From Luteolibacter rhizosphaerae (GTDB lineage: Bacteria > Verrucomicrobiota > Verrucomicrobiia > Verrucomicrobiales > Akkermansiaceae): a stretch of 64,000 bases of DNA. Positions 30,298 to 40,500 of the stretch are shown piece after piece. Each line of letters opens with the position of its first letter. Position 1 is the stretch's first letter. The position numbers and the translations under genes are program-made. The notes under the pieces were generated by a model that was given only the letters and a program-made list of their open reading frames with translations, had not been told where the DNA came from and ran no database searches. Location of the stretch: the NCBI RefSeq assembly GCF_025950095.1, contig NZ_JAPDDR010000001.1, forward strand, positions 558,001-622,000, in the 5' to 3' direction.

Positions 30298-31665
30298 ATG
30301 CGCAGCCTCATCCGTGATCTTCTTGCCTCTGCGGCTCCGGCCGATTCCGTCCAAGCCGCCGGCTGGGTCCGGACGCGTCGCGATTCGAAGGCCTTTTCCT
30401 TCGTCTCCCTGAACGACGGCTCCTGCCTCGGCAACCTGCAAGTGATCGCCGACGTGGGGATCCCGGGTTCAGAGGATCTCGTGAGAATGAGCACCGGCGC
30501 TTCGGTGGCGGTGGAGGGCAAGCTGATCCCGTCCCAGGGCGGCGAGCAGGCATGGGAGTTGCAGGCGACTTCGATCCGTCTGTTAGGCGAGGCGCCGGAA
30601 GATTTCCCGCTGCAGAAGAAGGGTCACTCCCCGGAGTTCCTGCGCAGCATCGCCCACCTGCGGCCGCGCACGAATCTCTACGGTGCGATGTTCCGCGTGC
30701 GCAGCCGCATGAGCCACGCGGTGCACCGCTTCTTCGCGGAGAGGAGCTTCTACTATGTCCACACGCCGATCATCACCGCGAGCGATTGTGAAGGGGCGGG
30801 GGAGATGTTCCGCGTGACCACGATCGATCCGCTTGCAGGCAAGGCGAAGTCCTACGGGGAAGACTTCTTCGGCAAGGCCGCGCACCTCACGGTGTCCGGA
30901 CAGTTGGAGGGCGAACTCTTCGCCACCGCGCTGGGAAATATCTACACCTTCGGGCCAACCTTCCGTGCGGAGAACTCGAATACCTCCCGCCATGCCGCGG
31001 AGTTCTGGATGATCGAGCCGGAGATGGCCTTCTGCGACCTTCAGGGCGACATGGACTTGGCCGAAGCGATGGTGAAGTATCTTGTTAGAGAGGCGCTCGA
31101 TCACCAGGACGGCGATCTCTCGATCTTCGAGAAGTTCGTGGACAAAGGCCTGCGGGCGCGTCTCGAGTTCGTGGCGGACAATTCCTTCGAGCGGATCTCC
31201 TACACCGATGCCGTGGAGATCCTGAAGAAGTCCGGCAAGAGCTTCGAATACCCGGTCGAGTATGGCCTGAATCTCCAGAGTGAGCACGAGCGCTGGCTGA
31301 CCGAGGAGCACTTCAAGAAGCCGACCACCATCTTCAACTACCCGAAGGAGATCAAACCCTTCTACATGCGCTTGAATGACGATGACAAAACCGTCACTGC
31401 GATGGACCTGTTGGTTCCCGGCATCGGTGAGATTGTCGGCGGTAGCCAGCGCGAGGAGCGGCTTGATGTGCTGCTGGCAAATATGGAGCGCCATGGTTTG
31501 AGCACGGAGGACTATTCTTGGTATATCGATACCCGGAAGTATGGCTCTGTGCCCCATGCGGGCTTCGGCATGGGATTCGAGCGAATGCTCATGTTTGTCA
31601 CCGGAATGCAGAATATCCGGGACGTGATCCCCTTCGTCCGGACCCCCGGGCAATGCGAATTCTGA
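30298..31665 (+). CDS. asnS: Asparagine--tRNA ligase
   Basis: A 455-residue class IIb aminoacyl-tRNA synthetase charging tRNA-Asn. The N-terminal OB fold binds the anticodon ([20 protein letters not shown]). The catalytic core has class II motif 2 ([20 protein letters not shown]) and motif 3 ([15 protein letters not shown]), and ends in the family tail [15 protein letters not shown] at 30298 starts the OB fold; the ORF extension to 30196 covers the terminator and is rejected. It is flanked by terminators on both sides, so it is probably transcribed alone. Presence of AsnS suggests direct Asn-tRNA charging rather than reliance on the transamidation route. Confidence 0.96.
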   Translation: MRSLIRDLLASAAPADSVQAAGWVRTRRDSKAFSFVSLNDGSCLGNLQVIADVGIPGSEDLVRMSTGASVAVEGKLIPSQGGEQAWELQATSIRLLGEAPEDFPLQKKGHSPEFLRSIAHLRPRTNLYGAMFRVRSRMSHAVHRFFAERSFYYVHTPIITASDCEGAGEMFRVTTIDPLAGKAKSYGEDFFGKAAHLTVSGQLEGELFATALGNIYTFGPTFRAENSNTSRHAAEFWMIEPEMAFCDLQGDMDLAEAMVKYLVREALDHQDGDLSIFEKFVDKGLRARLEFVADNSFERISYTDAVEILKKSGKSFEYPVEYGLNLQSEHERWLTEEHFKKPTTIFNYPKEIKPFYMRLNDDDKTVTAMDLLVPGIGEIVGGSQREERLDVLLANMERHGLSTEDYSWYIDTRKYGSVPHAGFGMGFERMLMFVTGMQNIRDVIPFVRTPGQCEF

Positions 31666-31685
31666 GGAATCCGGACATTTATTCA

Positions 31686-31801
31686 GTCTGACAACTATTC
31701 GATAAGCCTCACACCTTCAGTGGTGTGGGGCTTTGTTGCATAGGATTCCATGACGTGGGATGTCATTCTCGGAGACTACCTCATTTTGGTAGTTGTCAGA
31801 C
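31686..31801. repeat. 12-base inverted repeats flanking the asnS terminator
   Basis: GTCTGACAACTA at 31686-31697 is exactly complementary to TAGTTGTCAGAC at 31790-31801, bracketing 92 bases. The right arm covers the -35 box proposed for the cassette A-like gene. This could be a small MITE-like element, a long-range mRNA stem or an operator pair; no target duplication was identified. Confidence 0.45.
31706..31737 (+). terminator. Terminator of asnS
   Basis: GCCTCACACC (31706-31715) pairs with GGTGTGGGGC (31722-31731; one G-U pair), followed by TTTGTT, 41 bases after the asnS stop. Confidence 0.7.
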
Positions 31802-31822
31802 AGATCTAGTGGGTTGTATATA
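31793..31822 (+). promoter_or_regulatory. Probable promoter of the Verru_Chthon A-like gene
   Basis: TTGTCA (31793-31798) and TATATA (31817-31822) with an 18-base spacer form a good sigma-70-type promoter, about 32 bases before the ATG at 31854. The -35 box lies inside the right arm of the 12-base inverted repeat. Confidence 0.5.
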
Positions 31823-31853
31823 CCTAGTGAAACCCAAATAGCCGCTCGCTTTG

Positions 31854-34800
31854 ATGAAAAACCCAATCATCCCGGCACGGCGGAATCTCCACGCCCGTCC
31901 ATTGACGCTTCTGCGCAAGAATGGATTCGCATTGGTGATTTCGCTCTCGCTCATGGTCCTGCTCACGATCCTCGCGGTCGGTCTGCTAGGCATTTCCACT
32001 CTTTCGCTCCGGACCTCCGGTCGCGATGGGGAGATCGCCCAAGCGCGAGCGAATGCCCGGCTGGCGCTGGCAATGGCGATCGGCCAGTTGCAGCGGACCA
32101 GCGGCCCGGATCAGCGCATCACGGCACCGGCGGATCAGCTCACGACGGGCGACGGCAGTGACAGCTCGGCCGCCCCGGAGCGCCGCCACTGGACCGGCAC
32201 TTACCAATCATGGGCTGCAAACCAGAATGATCGCCCGAGCCCGAACTTTCTCTCCTGGCTGGTTTCCGGGCATCCGGAGGACCTCAAGCAGCTGGCCACC
32301 GCAAGGAGTGTCTCCACGGGCGACACGATTTCCCTGATCGGCGAGGGCACCATGGGTGCGGCTGCCGATGAAGGGCGGGTGGATGTGCCCGCGTTGCGTG
32401 TGAGCAACGGCGGCGATCACGCCCCGCGCATTGCCTGGTGGACGGGTGATCAAGGCACGAAGGCCGCGCTTTCCACGCCGGGGCAGCCGGAGGATCATGG
32501 CTTCGCCGACCTGCGGGGTGCCACCCAGGGTGCGCCGCGGAATGCAGTCGAGCTGGTGGAGAGCACGACCGAGCGGCCCTTCGCGAACTTGGATCCGGAA
32601 GACCCCCGCCTCGCTGCGGTGTCCGGCTGGCAGCAGTCCGGCTTTCTTGCTTCCGATGTGAAGTCTCCCCGCGAGCTCTTCCATGACCTCGCGCCGATGT
32701 CGTCCGGCATGCTCACGAACGTTCGCGCCGGCGGTTTCCGGAAGGACCTCTCGATGCAGCTCGAGCGCTCCGCCTCCAGCGCGCCGAGCACCGCGCTCTA
32801 CAGCGTGGGCGGGGAGCAGGGGATCAACCTGAAGGAACTCTGGTGCTACTATAATCTCTACAAGGAAGTCCGTAGCTCCGGCGGCACCACCTTTACCACC
32901 GGCGGGCGGATCGGTGGCAATACGCCCTTCCTGCAAGTTGAAGCCAGCGCGGCGGCTTGCCAGACCGACGACGAGTTCCACCTCAAGCAGCCGGTCATCA
33001 TCAGCTACCAACTCGCGCTCTCCTTCGAGACCCGCACCACCACGGTGAACGGTCGCGCGATGAACCGCCTGCACGTGGTCGCGGACCCGATCCTCACCTT
33101 CTGGAATCCGCTCGACGTGCCGGTGGTCGTGCCGCGCTCCACCTTCTTCTCGGTGAAATACTGGCAGGTGCCTTATGATCTCTATATCAGCATCAATGGC
33201 GGGGCCATGCGTCGCTTCCCGCTCGCCGCTTCGCTGTCGAATGCCACCGCCTCCGGCAACGGCGATGCGAACTACCTCTCGCTGCGCGTGGGCGAGCTCC
33301 AGCAGATGGTCTTCAAGCCCGGCGAAGTGATCAAGATGTCGCAGAGCGGGGCCACCTTGGTGAAGGGCACCAACGAGGCCGATCACAAGCTGGCGGGCAA
33401 GGCCGGCTTCAATTACACCGGGGGTGTCTCCTTGCCGGTGAAAGACCTGGCCGGCACATTCATCGAGATCTCCGCCTCGGACACGATCCGCTACGAAGCC
33501 CGCCCGAACAACCTGACCGCCGGCAAGACCAGTGCGAGCGGTAACACCATCACGGGTGGCAATGCCCACACCCGCCACTTCTCGCTCTCGCATCACGAGT
33601 ACTACATCGGCGAGGACCGCGGCACGAACAGCCTCGGCATCGGCGGGATGTATATCGACTGGGACTTCGGCAACCGTCGCGTGAGATCCTCGGAGATCCG
33701 TTCGGAAACCCAGCCGGGCACCAAGCCTTCCGGGCAGCGGCTGTATGCGAACCGCTTCCCGGCGATCTTCCGCACGCTCAAGGATCAGGATACCCGTCCG
33801 CTTAGCGGATCGGAACTCAGCGGTCGCAAGGCTCCCTTCATGCTCTTCTCCTACGAGGCGAAGACGGAGGCCGGTTCGGACCGGGGGACCCGCTACCTGG
33901 CCCGCTTCAATCCGCGCGCCCATCACGTGGACTTCTACGATCTCACGGATGCCGAGCGCGATATCCTGCCCTACGAGTTCAAGGTCGAGGCGCTGGACTC
34001 ATGGCGCAACCGCTCGCTGGAGGTCAGTACGAATGGCAATGCCTACTTCGGCGGGGGCATGAATGCGGAATTCGGGAATAGCTACGTGAGCACGCTCTCG
34101 GTGCCGCGGGAGCCCTTGGTTTCACTGGCCTCCTTCCAGCACTCGACCGCGAACGGCTTCGAGATCACCAAGCCGAAGTATGGCTACGCCACGCTCAACG
34201 GCCGCGAGCCCTTGCTGCCGCAGATCTCGCATGCGATTGGCAATTCGATGGCTCCATCGATGCTCGCCGCCGGCCGGACGGAAGGGTCCATGGCCGGTGG
34301 CAGACCGCTTGCCGACCACTCGTATCTCGCCAACCGGGCGTTGTGGGATGACTGGTTTCTCTCGGGCATCTCGCCGCAGACGGTGGCCGGCTTCGCCAAG
34401 CGGCGCGCCCAGCGGGATACCGCTCTCCAGTTCCTCGAGGGCAGCGGCCAGCTTCCCGTCGTGCGGTATCTGCCGGATACCGGTGGCCAGGATCCCGCGG
34501 ATCTGATCTCCGGTTTCTTCTCCGGCAGCGTTCCGAACGATGCCGCCACTCGTGAGATCGCCAGCCTGATCCGCGTCGATGGGCTCTTCAATGTGAACTC
34601 CACTTCGGTGGAGGCATGGAAGGCGATGCTGGGCTCCTTGAAAGGACGCCAGATCGTGGTGCGGGATGAGACCGGTGCCGAGTCGATCGTAACCGACGAA
34701 GGTACGCCGGTCGCGAACCTCCGCGGTCCGCATGGCGCGCTGGTGGATGGGTCCGGCAATCTCGATGTGAAGGATCCCTCGCAGTGGGTTGGCCGCCGCA

Positions 34801-35357
34801 GTCTCTCGGAGGGAGAGATCGAGTCGCTTGCCAATGCGATCGTTCGCGAGGTGAGGAAGCGCGGACCCTTCCTGAGCCTGGCGGATTTCGTGAACCGCCG
34901 TCCCGGCGGCGACGAGGATCTTGCCCGCTGCGGTGCCATCCAGAGCGCGCTCGATTCACAGGATGTGAAGATCAACGATGGCTTCCGCGGTAGCGGGCGC
35001 TCCATCGGCAGCGGCGTGTCGAATCGTTTCGCCTTCCCGGAGGCCGAAGAAGGCACGGCTGCCTACGGCGCACCGGGCGCGGTGAAGCAAGGTGATATCC
35101 TCACCCCGATCGCACCGGTTCTTTCCGTCCGCTCGGATAGCTTCATCATCCGCGCCTATGGCGAGTCGGTCGACAACGAGGGCAAGGTGCTGGCCCGGGC
35201 CTGGTGTGAAGCCACGGTGGAGCGCGACAAGCAATTCATCGACGGCAACGACACTCCGGAAACCGCGATCACCAGTCTTTCCGAAGACGTCAACGAGTCC
35301 TTTGGGCGCCGCTACGTGATGACCTCATTTCGCTGGCTGCATCCGGAAGAAATCTGA
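31854..35357 (+). CDS. Verru_Chthon cassette protein A-like large pseudopilin-type protein
   Basis: A 1167-residue protein with a prepilin-like N-terminus. Basic residues and KNG are followed by a 30-residue hydrophobic helix (FALVISLSLMVLLTILAVGL). Position 5 after the presumed cleavage site is Ile, not Glu, as in the GspK tip pseudopilin. The C-terminal third has stretches I associate with Verru_Chthon cassette protein A: LFNVNSTSVEAWKAMLGSL and RGPFLSLADFVNRRPGG. ATG at 31854 is preferred over TTG at 31851. A small secreted protein gene follows 12 bases downstream. Function of the family is unknown; it probably depends on type II secretion or type IV pilus machinery encoded elsewhere. Confidence 0.8.
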   Translation: MKNPIIPARRNLHARPLTLLRKNGFALVISLSLMVLLTILAVGLLGISTLSLRTSGRDGEIAQARANARLALAMAIGQLQRTSGPDQRITAPADQLTTGDGSDSSAAPERRHWTGTYQSWAANQNDRPSPNFLSWLVSGHPEDLKQLATARSVSTGDTISLIGEGTMGAAADEGRVDVPALRVSNGGDHAPRIAWWTGDQGTKAALSTPGQPEDHGFADLRGATQGAPRNAVELVESTTERPFANLDPEDPRLAAVSGWQQSGFLASDVKSPRELFHDLAPMSSGMLTNVRAGGFRKDLSMQLERSASSAPSTALYSVGGEQGINLKELWCYYNLYKEVRSSGGTTFTTGGRIGGNTPFLQVEASAAACQTDDEFHLKQPVIISYQLALSFETRTTTVNGRAMNRLHVVADPILTFWNPLDVPVVVPRSTFFSVKYWQVPYDLYISINGGAMRRFPLAASLSNATASGNGDANYLSLRVGELQQMVFKPGEVIKMSQSGATLVKGTNEADHKLAGKAGFNYTGGVSLPVKDLAGTFIEISASDTIRYEARPNNLTAGKTSASGNTITGGNAHTRHFSLSHHEYYIGEDRGTNSLGIGGMYIDWDFGNRRVRSSEIRSETQPGTKPSGQRLYANRFPAIFRTLKDQDTRPLSGSELSGRKAPFMLFSYEAKTEAGSDRGTRYLARFNPRAHHVDFYDLTDAERDILPYEFKVEALDSWRNRSLEVSTNGNAYFGGGMNAEFGNSYVSTLSVPREPLVSLASFQHSTANGFEITKPKYGYATLNGREPLLPQISHAIGNSMAPSMLAAGRTEGSMAGGRPLADHSYLANRALWDDWFLSGISPQTVAGFAKRRAQRDTALQFLEGSGQLPVVRYLPDTGGQDPADLISGFFSGSVPNDAATREIASLIRVDGLFNVNSTSVEAWKAMLGSLKGRQIVVRDETGAESIVTDEGTPVANLRGPHGALVDGSGNLDVKDPSQWVGRRSLSEGEIESLANAIVREVRKRGPFLSLADFVNRRPGGDEDLARCGAIQSALDSQDVKINDGFRGSGRSIGSGVSNRFAFPEAEEGTAAYGAPGAVKQGDILTPIAPVLSVRSDSFIIRAYGESVDNEGKVLARAWCEATVERDKQFIDGNDTPETAITSLSEDVNESFGRRYVMTSFRWLHPEEI

Positions 35358-35369
35358 TATCGCCTCACC

Positions 35370-36029
35370 ATGTATCGAATTGTTGCTTTCTTTGCCTGCT
35401 GCTTCGTCCCGCTGCTTTCCGCTCAGGAATCCGGTAAGAGTGATCTAAAGGTCCGCTTCCTCGCGGAACGGGCTCCTGCCAATCTCGGGCAGGTGGAACT
35501 GCTGGCGGGCAAGGTCCGCTCCGCCGGATTCGAGCTGCCGGTGAATCATCTCTCCGAAGTCCAGTCGGCGCCGGCCCGCGCCTTCAGCGTCTGCCAGTCG
35601 GGGAAGGAGACTCCGCTCGCCGCGGTGACCCTGCCGGAGAGCGGCAAGGCTTTCATCGTTCTGCTCATCCCCGCCGCCAGCGGCTACAAGCCGGTGGTGG
35701 TTCCTTCGGATGCGTCCTTCAAGCCGGGCGACGTCTATTTCTACAATCACTCCGACAAGCCGGTGCTTGGTTACGTGGGTACCGCCAAGTTCATCCTGGA
35801 ACCGGGCAAGGGACAGACCCTTCGCCCGGAAGGCGCGAAGCCGGAGAAGTATTACGATGTCGGCTTCGGCGTGCGGGAGAAGGAGGGCGACCGCGCCCTC
35901 AGCACCACCCGCTGGCCCGTCGATCCGCAACAGCGCTCGTACGTCTTCTTCTTCGTAAACCCGAAGACCAATCGACTCGACTTCCGCGCGGTGGATGAGT
36001 TCGTCCCGCCTGAGAAACCGGCTTCCTGA
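35370..36029 (+). CDS. Small secreted protein next to the cassette A-like gene
   Basis: A 219-residue secreted protein of unknown function. The N-terminus is a signal peptide (MYRIVAFFACCFVPLLSAQE). The central part resembles a beta-rich domain (VYFYNHSDKPVLGYVGTAKF, LEPGKGQTLRP). Near the C-terminus RWPVDPQQRSYVFFFVNP is a pattern I associate with small proteins accompanying verrucomicrobial pseudopilin cassettes, though I cannot confirm it here. It starts 12 bases after the large cassette protein, so the two are probably co-transcribed and may work together at the cell envelope. Confidence 0.75.
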   Translation: MYRIVAFFACCFVPLLSAQESGKSDLKVRFLAERAPANLGQVELLAGKVRSAGFELPVNHLSEVQSAPARAFSVCQSGKETPLAAVTLPESGKAFIVLLIPAASGYKPVVVPSDASFKPGDVYFYNHSDKPVLGYVGTAKFILEPGKGQTLRPEGAKPEKYYDVGFGVREKEGDRALSTTRWPVDPQQRSYVFFFVNPKTNRLDFRAVDEFVPPEKPAS

Positions 36030-36126
36030 GCTATCCTTAAAGAAAATCGCGTCATTGCGCACTACCCCTTAGGGGAGTCGTGAAGGATTGACGCAAGATC
36101 GGCGAACGGGCCTCGTAGTGGGCCTT

Positions 36127-37419
36127 ATGTCTGAGACCATGCCTCTCGCCGACCGCCGTGCTTTCCTGAAGGCCGGGACCATTGCCGCCGCTGCTTCTTC
36201 GCTTCCCTCCGTGCTGAATGCGCAGGTTGGCGGGAGCGACGAGATCAAGATCGCGCTCGTCGGCTGCGGCGGTCGCGGCAGCGGTGCCGCTGCCCAGTCC
36301 TTGGCCGTGCCCGGCACCCGCCTAGTGGCCATGGCAGATGCCTTCGGCGACAATCTGGAAGGGGCCTACAATCAATTGAAAGGGCAGTTCGGCGAGCGCG
36401 TGGACGTGCCGCAGGAGCGCCGCTTCTCCGGCTTCGAGGCATACAAGCAGGCGATTGACGCCGCCGACGTGGTGCTGCTCTGCACTCCTCCCGGCTTCCG
36501 CCCGGCGCACTTCGAGTATGCCGTGCAGCAGGGCAAGCACGTCTTCATGGAGAAGCCCGTTGCCGTCGACGGTCCGGGCATTCGCAAGGTGATCGAGGCC
36601 GCGAAGGTGGCGGACCAGAAAAAGCTGAAGGTCGTCTGCGGCTTGCAGCGCCGCTACCAGAACAGCTATCTGGAGACCCTCAAGAAAATCAAGGAAGGCG
36701 CGATCGGCGACTTCGTTTCCTCGCAGGTTTACTGGGTCAGCGGCGGCGTCTGGGTGCGCGACCGCAAGGACGGCATGAGCGAAATGGAATACCAGATGCG
36801 GAACTGGTATTACTTCAACTGGATCTGCGGCGACCACATCTGCGAGCAGCACGTCCATAACCTCGACGTGAGCAACTGGTTCAAGGACGGCCAGCACCCG
36901 GTGAAGGCCGTGGGCATGGGTGGCCGCACCAAGCGCGTGGGCAAGAACTACGGCGAGATCTACGACCACTTCTACGTCGAGTACACCTACGCCGATGGCA
37001 CGGTTATGAACTCGCAATCCCGCCACTGGGACAACGTCTGGTCCCGCGTGAGCGAGACCATCTCCGGCACCGAGGGCAACGCCTACCCGGGCATGATCAA
37101 GGATCGCAAGGGCAAGATCATCTGGCGCTTCACCGGGCAGGATAACAACCCTTACGACACCGAGCACGTGGTGCTCTACGATCACATCCGCAGCGATACC
37201 CCGATCAACAACGCCTACTACACCGCGGAAAGCACGTTGACCGCGATCCTTGGACGCATGGCCTGCTACACCGGCCAGGAAGTCACCTGGGATCAGGCGC
37301 TGAACTCGAAGATCGACACCATGCCGCCGAAGCTCGCTTGGGATGCGGATCCCGGACCGAAGCCCGGTGCCGATGGCATGTATCCCTGCCCGATTCCCGG
37401 CGCGGGCGGCGTTGCCTGA
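36127..37419 (+). CDS. Gfo/Idh/MocA family oxidoreductase, Tat-exported
   Basis: A 430-residue NAD(P)-dependent oxidoreductase. A Tat-like signal opens the protein (ADRRAFLKAGTIAAAASS). The Rossmann fold carries IALVGCGGRGSG, and the family motif EKPVAVD follows. The C-terminal substrate domain contains ICGDHICEQHVHNLDVSNW, in which the His and Asp residues fit the usual active-site region. ATG at 36127 is chosen because it immediately precedes the signal; ATG at 36088 is less likely. Related exported members are abundant in Planctomycetes and Verrucomicrobia and act on sugars or glycosides, but the substrate is not evident. A strong hairpin follows the stop. Confidence 0.92.
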   Translation: MSETMPLADRRAFLKAGTIAAAASSLPSVLNAQVGGSDEIKIALVGCGGRGSGAAAQSLAVPGTRLVAMADAFGDNLEGAYNQLKGQFGERVDVPQERRFSGFEAYKQAIDAADVVLLCTPPGFRPAHFEYAVQQGKHVFMEKPVAVDGPGIRKVIEAAKVADQKKLKVVCGLQRRYQNSYLETLKKIKEGAIGDFVSSQVYWVSGGVWVRDRKDGMSEMEYQMRNWYYFNWICGDHICEQHVHNLDVSNWFKDGQHPVKAVGMGGRTKRVGKNYGEIYDHFYVEYTYADGTVMNSQSRHWDNVWSRVSETISGTEGNAYPGMIKDRKGKIIWRFTGQDNNPYDTEHVVLYDHIRSDTPINNAYYTAESTLTAILGRMACYTGQEVTWDQALNSKIDTMPPKLAWDADPGPKPGADGMYPCPIPGAGGVA

Positions 37420-37445
37420 TACTTTCCTCTTGATCTAGCTAGAAT

Positions 37446-37487
37446 AAGGCCCCGGATCGATGGCAATTGCCATGGGTCCGGGGCCTT
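37446..37487. terminator. Bidirectional terminator hairpin
   Basis: AAGGCCCCGGA (37446-37456) pairs with TCCGGGGCCTT (37477-37487); the interior contains the perfect palindrome ATGGCAATTGCCAT. It lies between the convergent oxidoreductase and repeat-protein genes and probably ends both transcripts. Confidence 0.75.
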
Positions 37488-37514
37488 CTCAAAGACGCGC
37501 GTCGCGTTCCCGCC

Positions 37515-40500
37515 TCAGGGCAGCGTTACCTCGACGATCCCGAAGAGGCGTGACCGCGTGGCTGGATCGATCGCAACCCGCTCGATGATACGGTCCCGAT
37601 CCCCGAAGCTCGGCACTACGGTCTTTACCCCGTTCATCGGGACGAAGCTCCCGGGATTCAGAGAGTCGGACCACTTGGCGGTGTAGGTGATGCCGCCGTA
37701 GCGGAGGCGGCCATACTCGACTTGGAACCAGGTCTGCCCGTCCTTCTCGACGATGGAGTAGAGTGGCAGCCCGGTGGTATCGGCATAGCCGGTGCCACTC
37801 CACGGCGTCAGTCGTCGCGTGTCGGGCCAGTGGGGCACGAGATTGAAGGCAAACTTCAGAAGGTTCGATACCCCGTCCTTCTGAGGCGTGGCGTCGAAGG
37901 CGGCGTTGTCACCGCTGAATCCCGCGCCAGCCACGAAGCCGTTGTAGCCGAAGCGGGCTTGCGAGAACCCGTGACCCGTGAGATTCAAGCTGAAAGTCGG
38001 TTGGTCGGGATCGTTGGTCGTCAGCGTCAGAGTCGCGTTGTAGGTCTTGCTGTTATCGGCGCTGAAGTGGATCTGCAAGGTGGAGGATTGTCCCGCTTCG
38101 ATCATGCTCGCGGGGGCCACCTCCATCCGGAAGTTGTATCGATCCGGGCCTGTGACCGTCGCCTCGAAGATCGCCAGACTTGCCGCGGTGCTGCTGGTGT
38201 TTTTCAGCGTGATAGGCATCACCATCGCCGGGCTCGGAGGTGCCTCGCCGAAGTCGATCGTGGTGCCGGAGGAGAGGGGCGAGCTATCCGCACGCGCCAC
38301 CGCGAGCTTGCTCGTGCTGAAGCCGGTGGTCTGGTCGCCCACCAATACCTTGCCACTGCCATCTCCGGGGCTCGCGAAGTAGAAGGAGTGGTGCTCGTCA
38401 TGGCGGAACGCGAACGAATACCCGCTGAAGGGCCGGGTGAATGCAGTGCTGTAGTCGAGCGCCTGGCCGTGGCCATCCGCACCGGAGATCAGGGAACATG
38501 CGAGGAAGGAATTGCCGGTGCCCGTGATCGCCACGTAGTTGTTATTCGGGAGGGTGAGGATGTTTCCCACATGCTCGATGATGCTCAGGTTGCCCATCAC
38601 GCTGTTCGCCGCGCTGATCTCGCCGCGCACACCGCTGGTGCCCTGACCCAGAGCCACACCCCTTGGACTAGGGATCAGGTAGTTCCCGTTTGGAAGAATG
38701 ATCGCCGGTGCCATGCCCACGTTGTCCCCGTATTGCCCGCCGACCAGGCTATTCTCCGGACTGATGGGACCGCTTACGCCGGTGGTCCCGCTTCCCCAGG
38801 TTGCTGCCCCCGTGTAGGAGACATCGTTGCGCTGCCATCTTGGCGATAGAACCAGATAATCGCCTTGAGGCAGCGGGGTTACTCTCCCCCGTGCTGCTAC
38901 TTCACCGTAGTGATGCGACCCCACGAGGCTGTTGGCCACATCGACCACTCCGGGATGAGGTCCGCTGCCCGAACGCCAGGTAAGCGCCCCCACATCGATG
39001 TTGCTGCCATTGTCCCAAAACTGGCTGCTGACCACGTAGTTCCCGTTGGCGAGCGGCGTGATGTCGCTGCTGCCGACGCCATCGTCCTGCTTGGTCCCGA
39101 TCAAGCTGCCCGCGGCACTGATCGCGCCCTTGGTGCCGGTGCTGCCGTTGCCCCAGGTCACCGCGCCCACGCCTCTCACGCCATTGTGAATGAAGCCGCC
39201 GGAGACCACCACATAGTGACCGTTCGAAAGGGCTTTCACGCGGCTCCCGGTGCCATCGTAGTTCTGGATCCCGGTCATGCTGTTAGAAGCGCTGATGGTT
39301 CCCTTGATGCCGGTGCTGCCGTTGCCCCAAGTCGCCGCGCCGATCAGGCCTTTCCAGTAGGGGCTGCCGACCACGTAGTTGCCATTGGTCAAGGCGGCGA
39401 CTCCCGAGGAACCGACGCTATCTCCGGTGATTGATCCGACCAAGCTGTTGGTTGCAGCTACCGCTCCCTTCACTCCGGTCGTGCCGTTGCCCCACGTCAC
39501 CGCACCGCGCGTCAGGGTGTTGTTGCCCATGCCCCACTCGGTGCTGATCACGACGTAGTTCCCGTTGGTCAGGGTCGTGATGCCGTCGATCGAGACGTGA
39601 TCGTTCACCTTGCCACCGATCAGGCTGTTGCTGGCGGAGACAGCGCCCTTCACGCCCGTTGCGGCGCTGCCCCAGGTGGCGGCACCCACGTTCGCAGTGC
39701 TGCCTTTGTACCAGTAAGGACTGGAGACCACATAGTTGCCGTTCGCAAGAATGGTCACGCCATGGCTGCCTACTGAGCCGCCGGTGGTCCCGACCAAGCT
39801 GTTGGTCGCGGAGACCACGCCTTTCGTGCCGGTGCTGCCATTGCCCCAAGTGACGGCGCCATTGCCCCCGTTCCAAGTCGGGCTCACCACCACGTAATTG
39901 CCTCCGGGAAGCGCGATCACCCCGGACCCGAGATCGCTTTCCCACTTGCCCCCACCCACACCGTCTCCGGCAGCGCTGCCGACCAAGCTATTGTCCGCGG
40001 TCATCGGCCCGGTGGTCGGTGCAGTGCCGTTGCACCAGATCACTGCACCTGCGTAGGTAGCGGAGCCATTGCTCCATGCAGGGCTATTCACCACGTAGTG
40101 ACCGTTGCCCAGGAGCGTTATGCAGGATCGGGTACCAAGACGTTGAAGCGCCGTGCTGCCGCTGAGGCTGTTTGCTGCGCTCACGCTACCGCTAATGCCC
40201 GTGCTGCCGCTGGCCCAAGTCACCGCACCGGCATCCTCGAGCGTCCCGTTGTCCCACATGGGGCTGAAGACCACGAAGTTCCCGTTGCCAAGCGCGACCA
40301 CTTGGCTGCCAATGGCATCCTCCGCGGTCGAGCCCCGCAGCGTGCTGATCAATGCGCCGGTGCCACCGTTGAAGAGATAGACCGCCCCGGCATTCTGGCC
40401 GCCCGCGTCGTCGCCGGGAGAGGTGATCACCACGTTGCCGGTCGACAGCGGTAGCACGATACTTCCGAACTGGTTCCCGTCCGCGGGATTCGGATCAACG

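Noticed and set aside
31686-31801. Insertion sequence with terminal inverted repeats
   Set aside because: Only 116 bases, no transposase and no visible target duplication; kept only as an inverted repeat.
32208-33926. 572-codon open frame antisense to the cassette A-like gene
   Set aside because: Shadow of the sense frame; no recognisable protein features.
38640-40500. Possible CRISPR-like array
   Set aside because: The repeats have a ~175-base period, are degenerate and stay in frame; they encode protein repeats.
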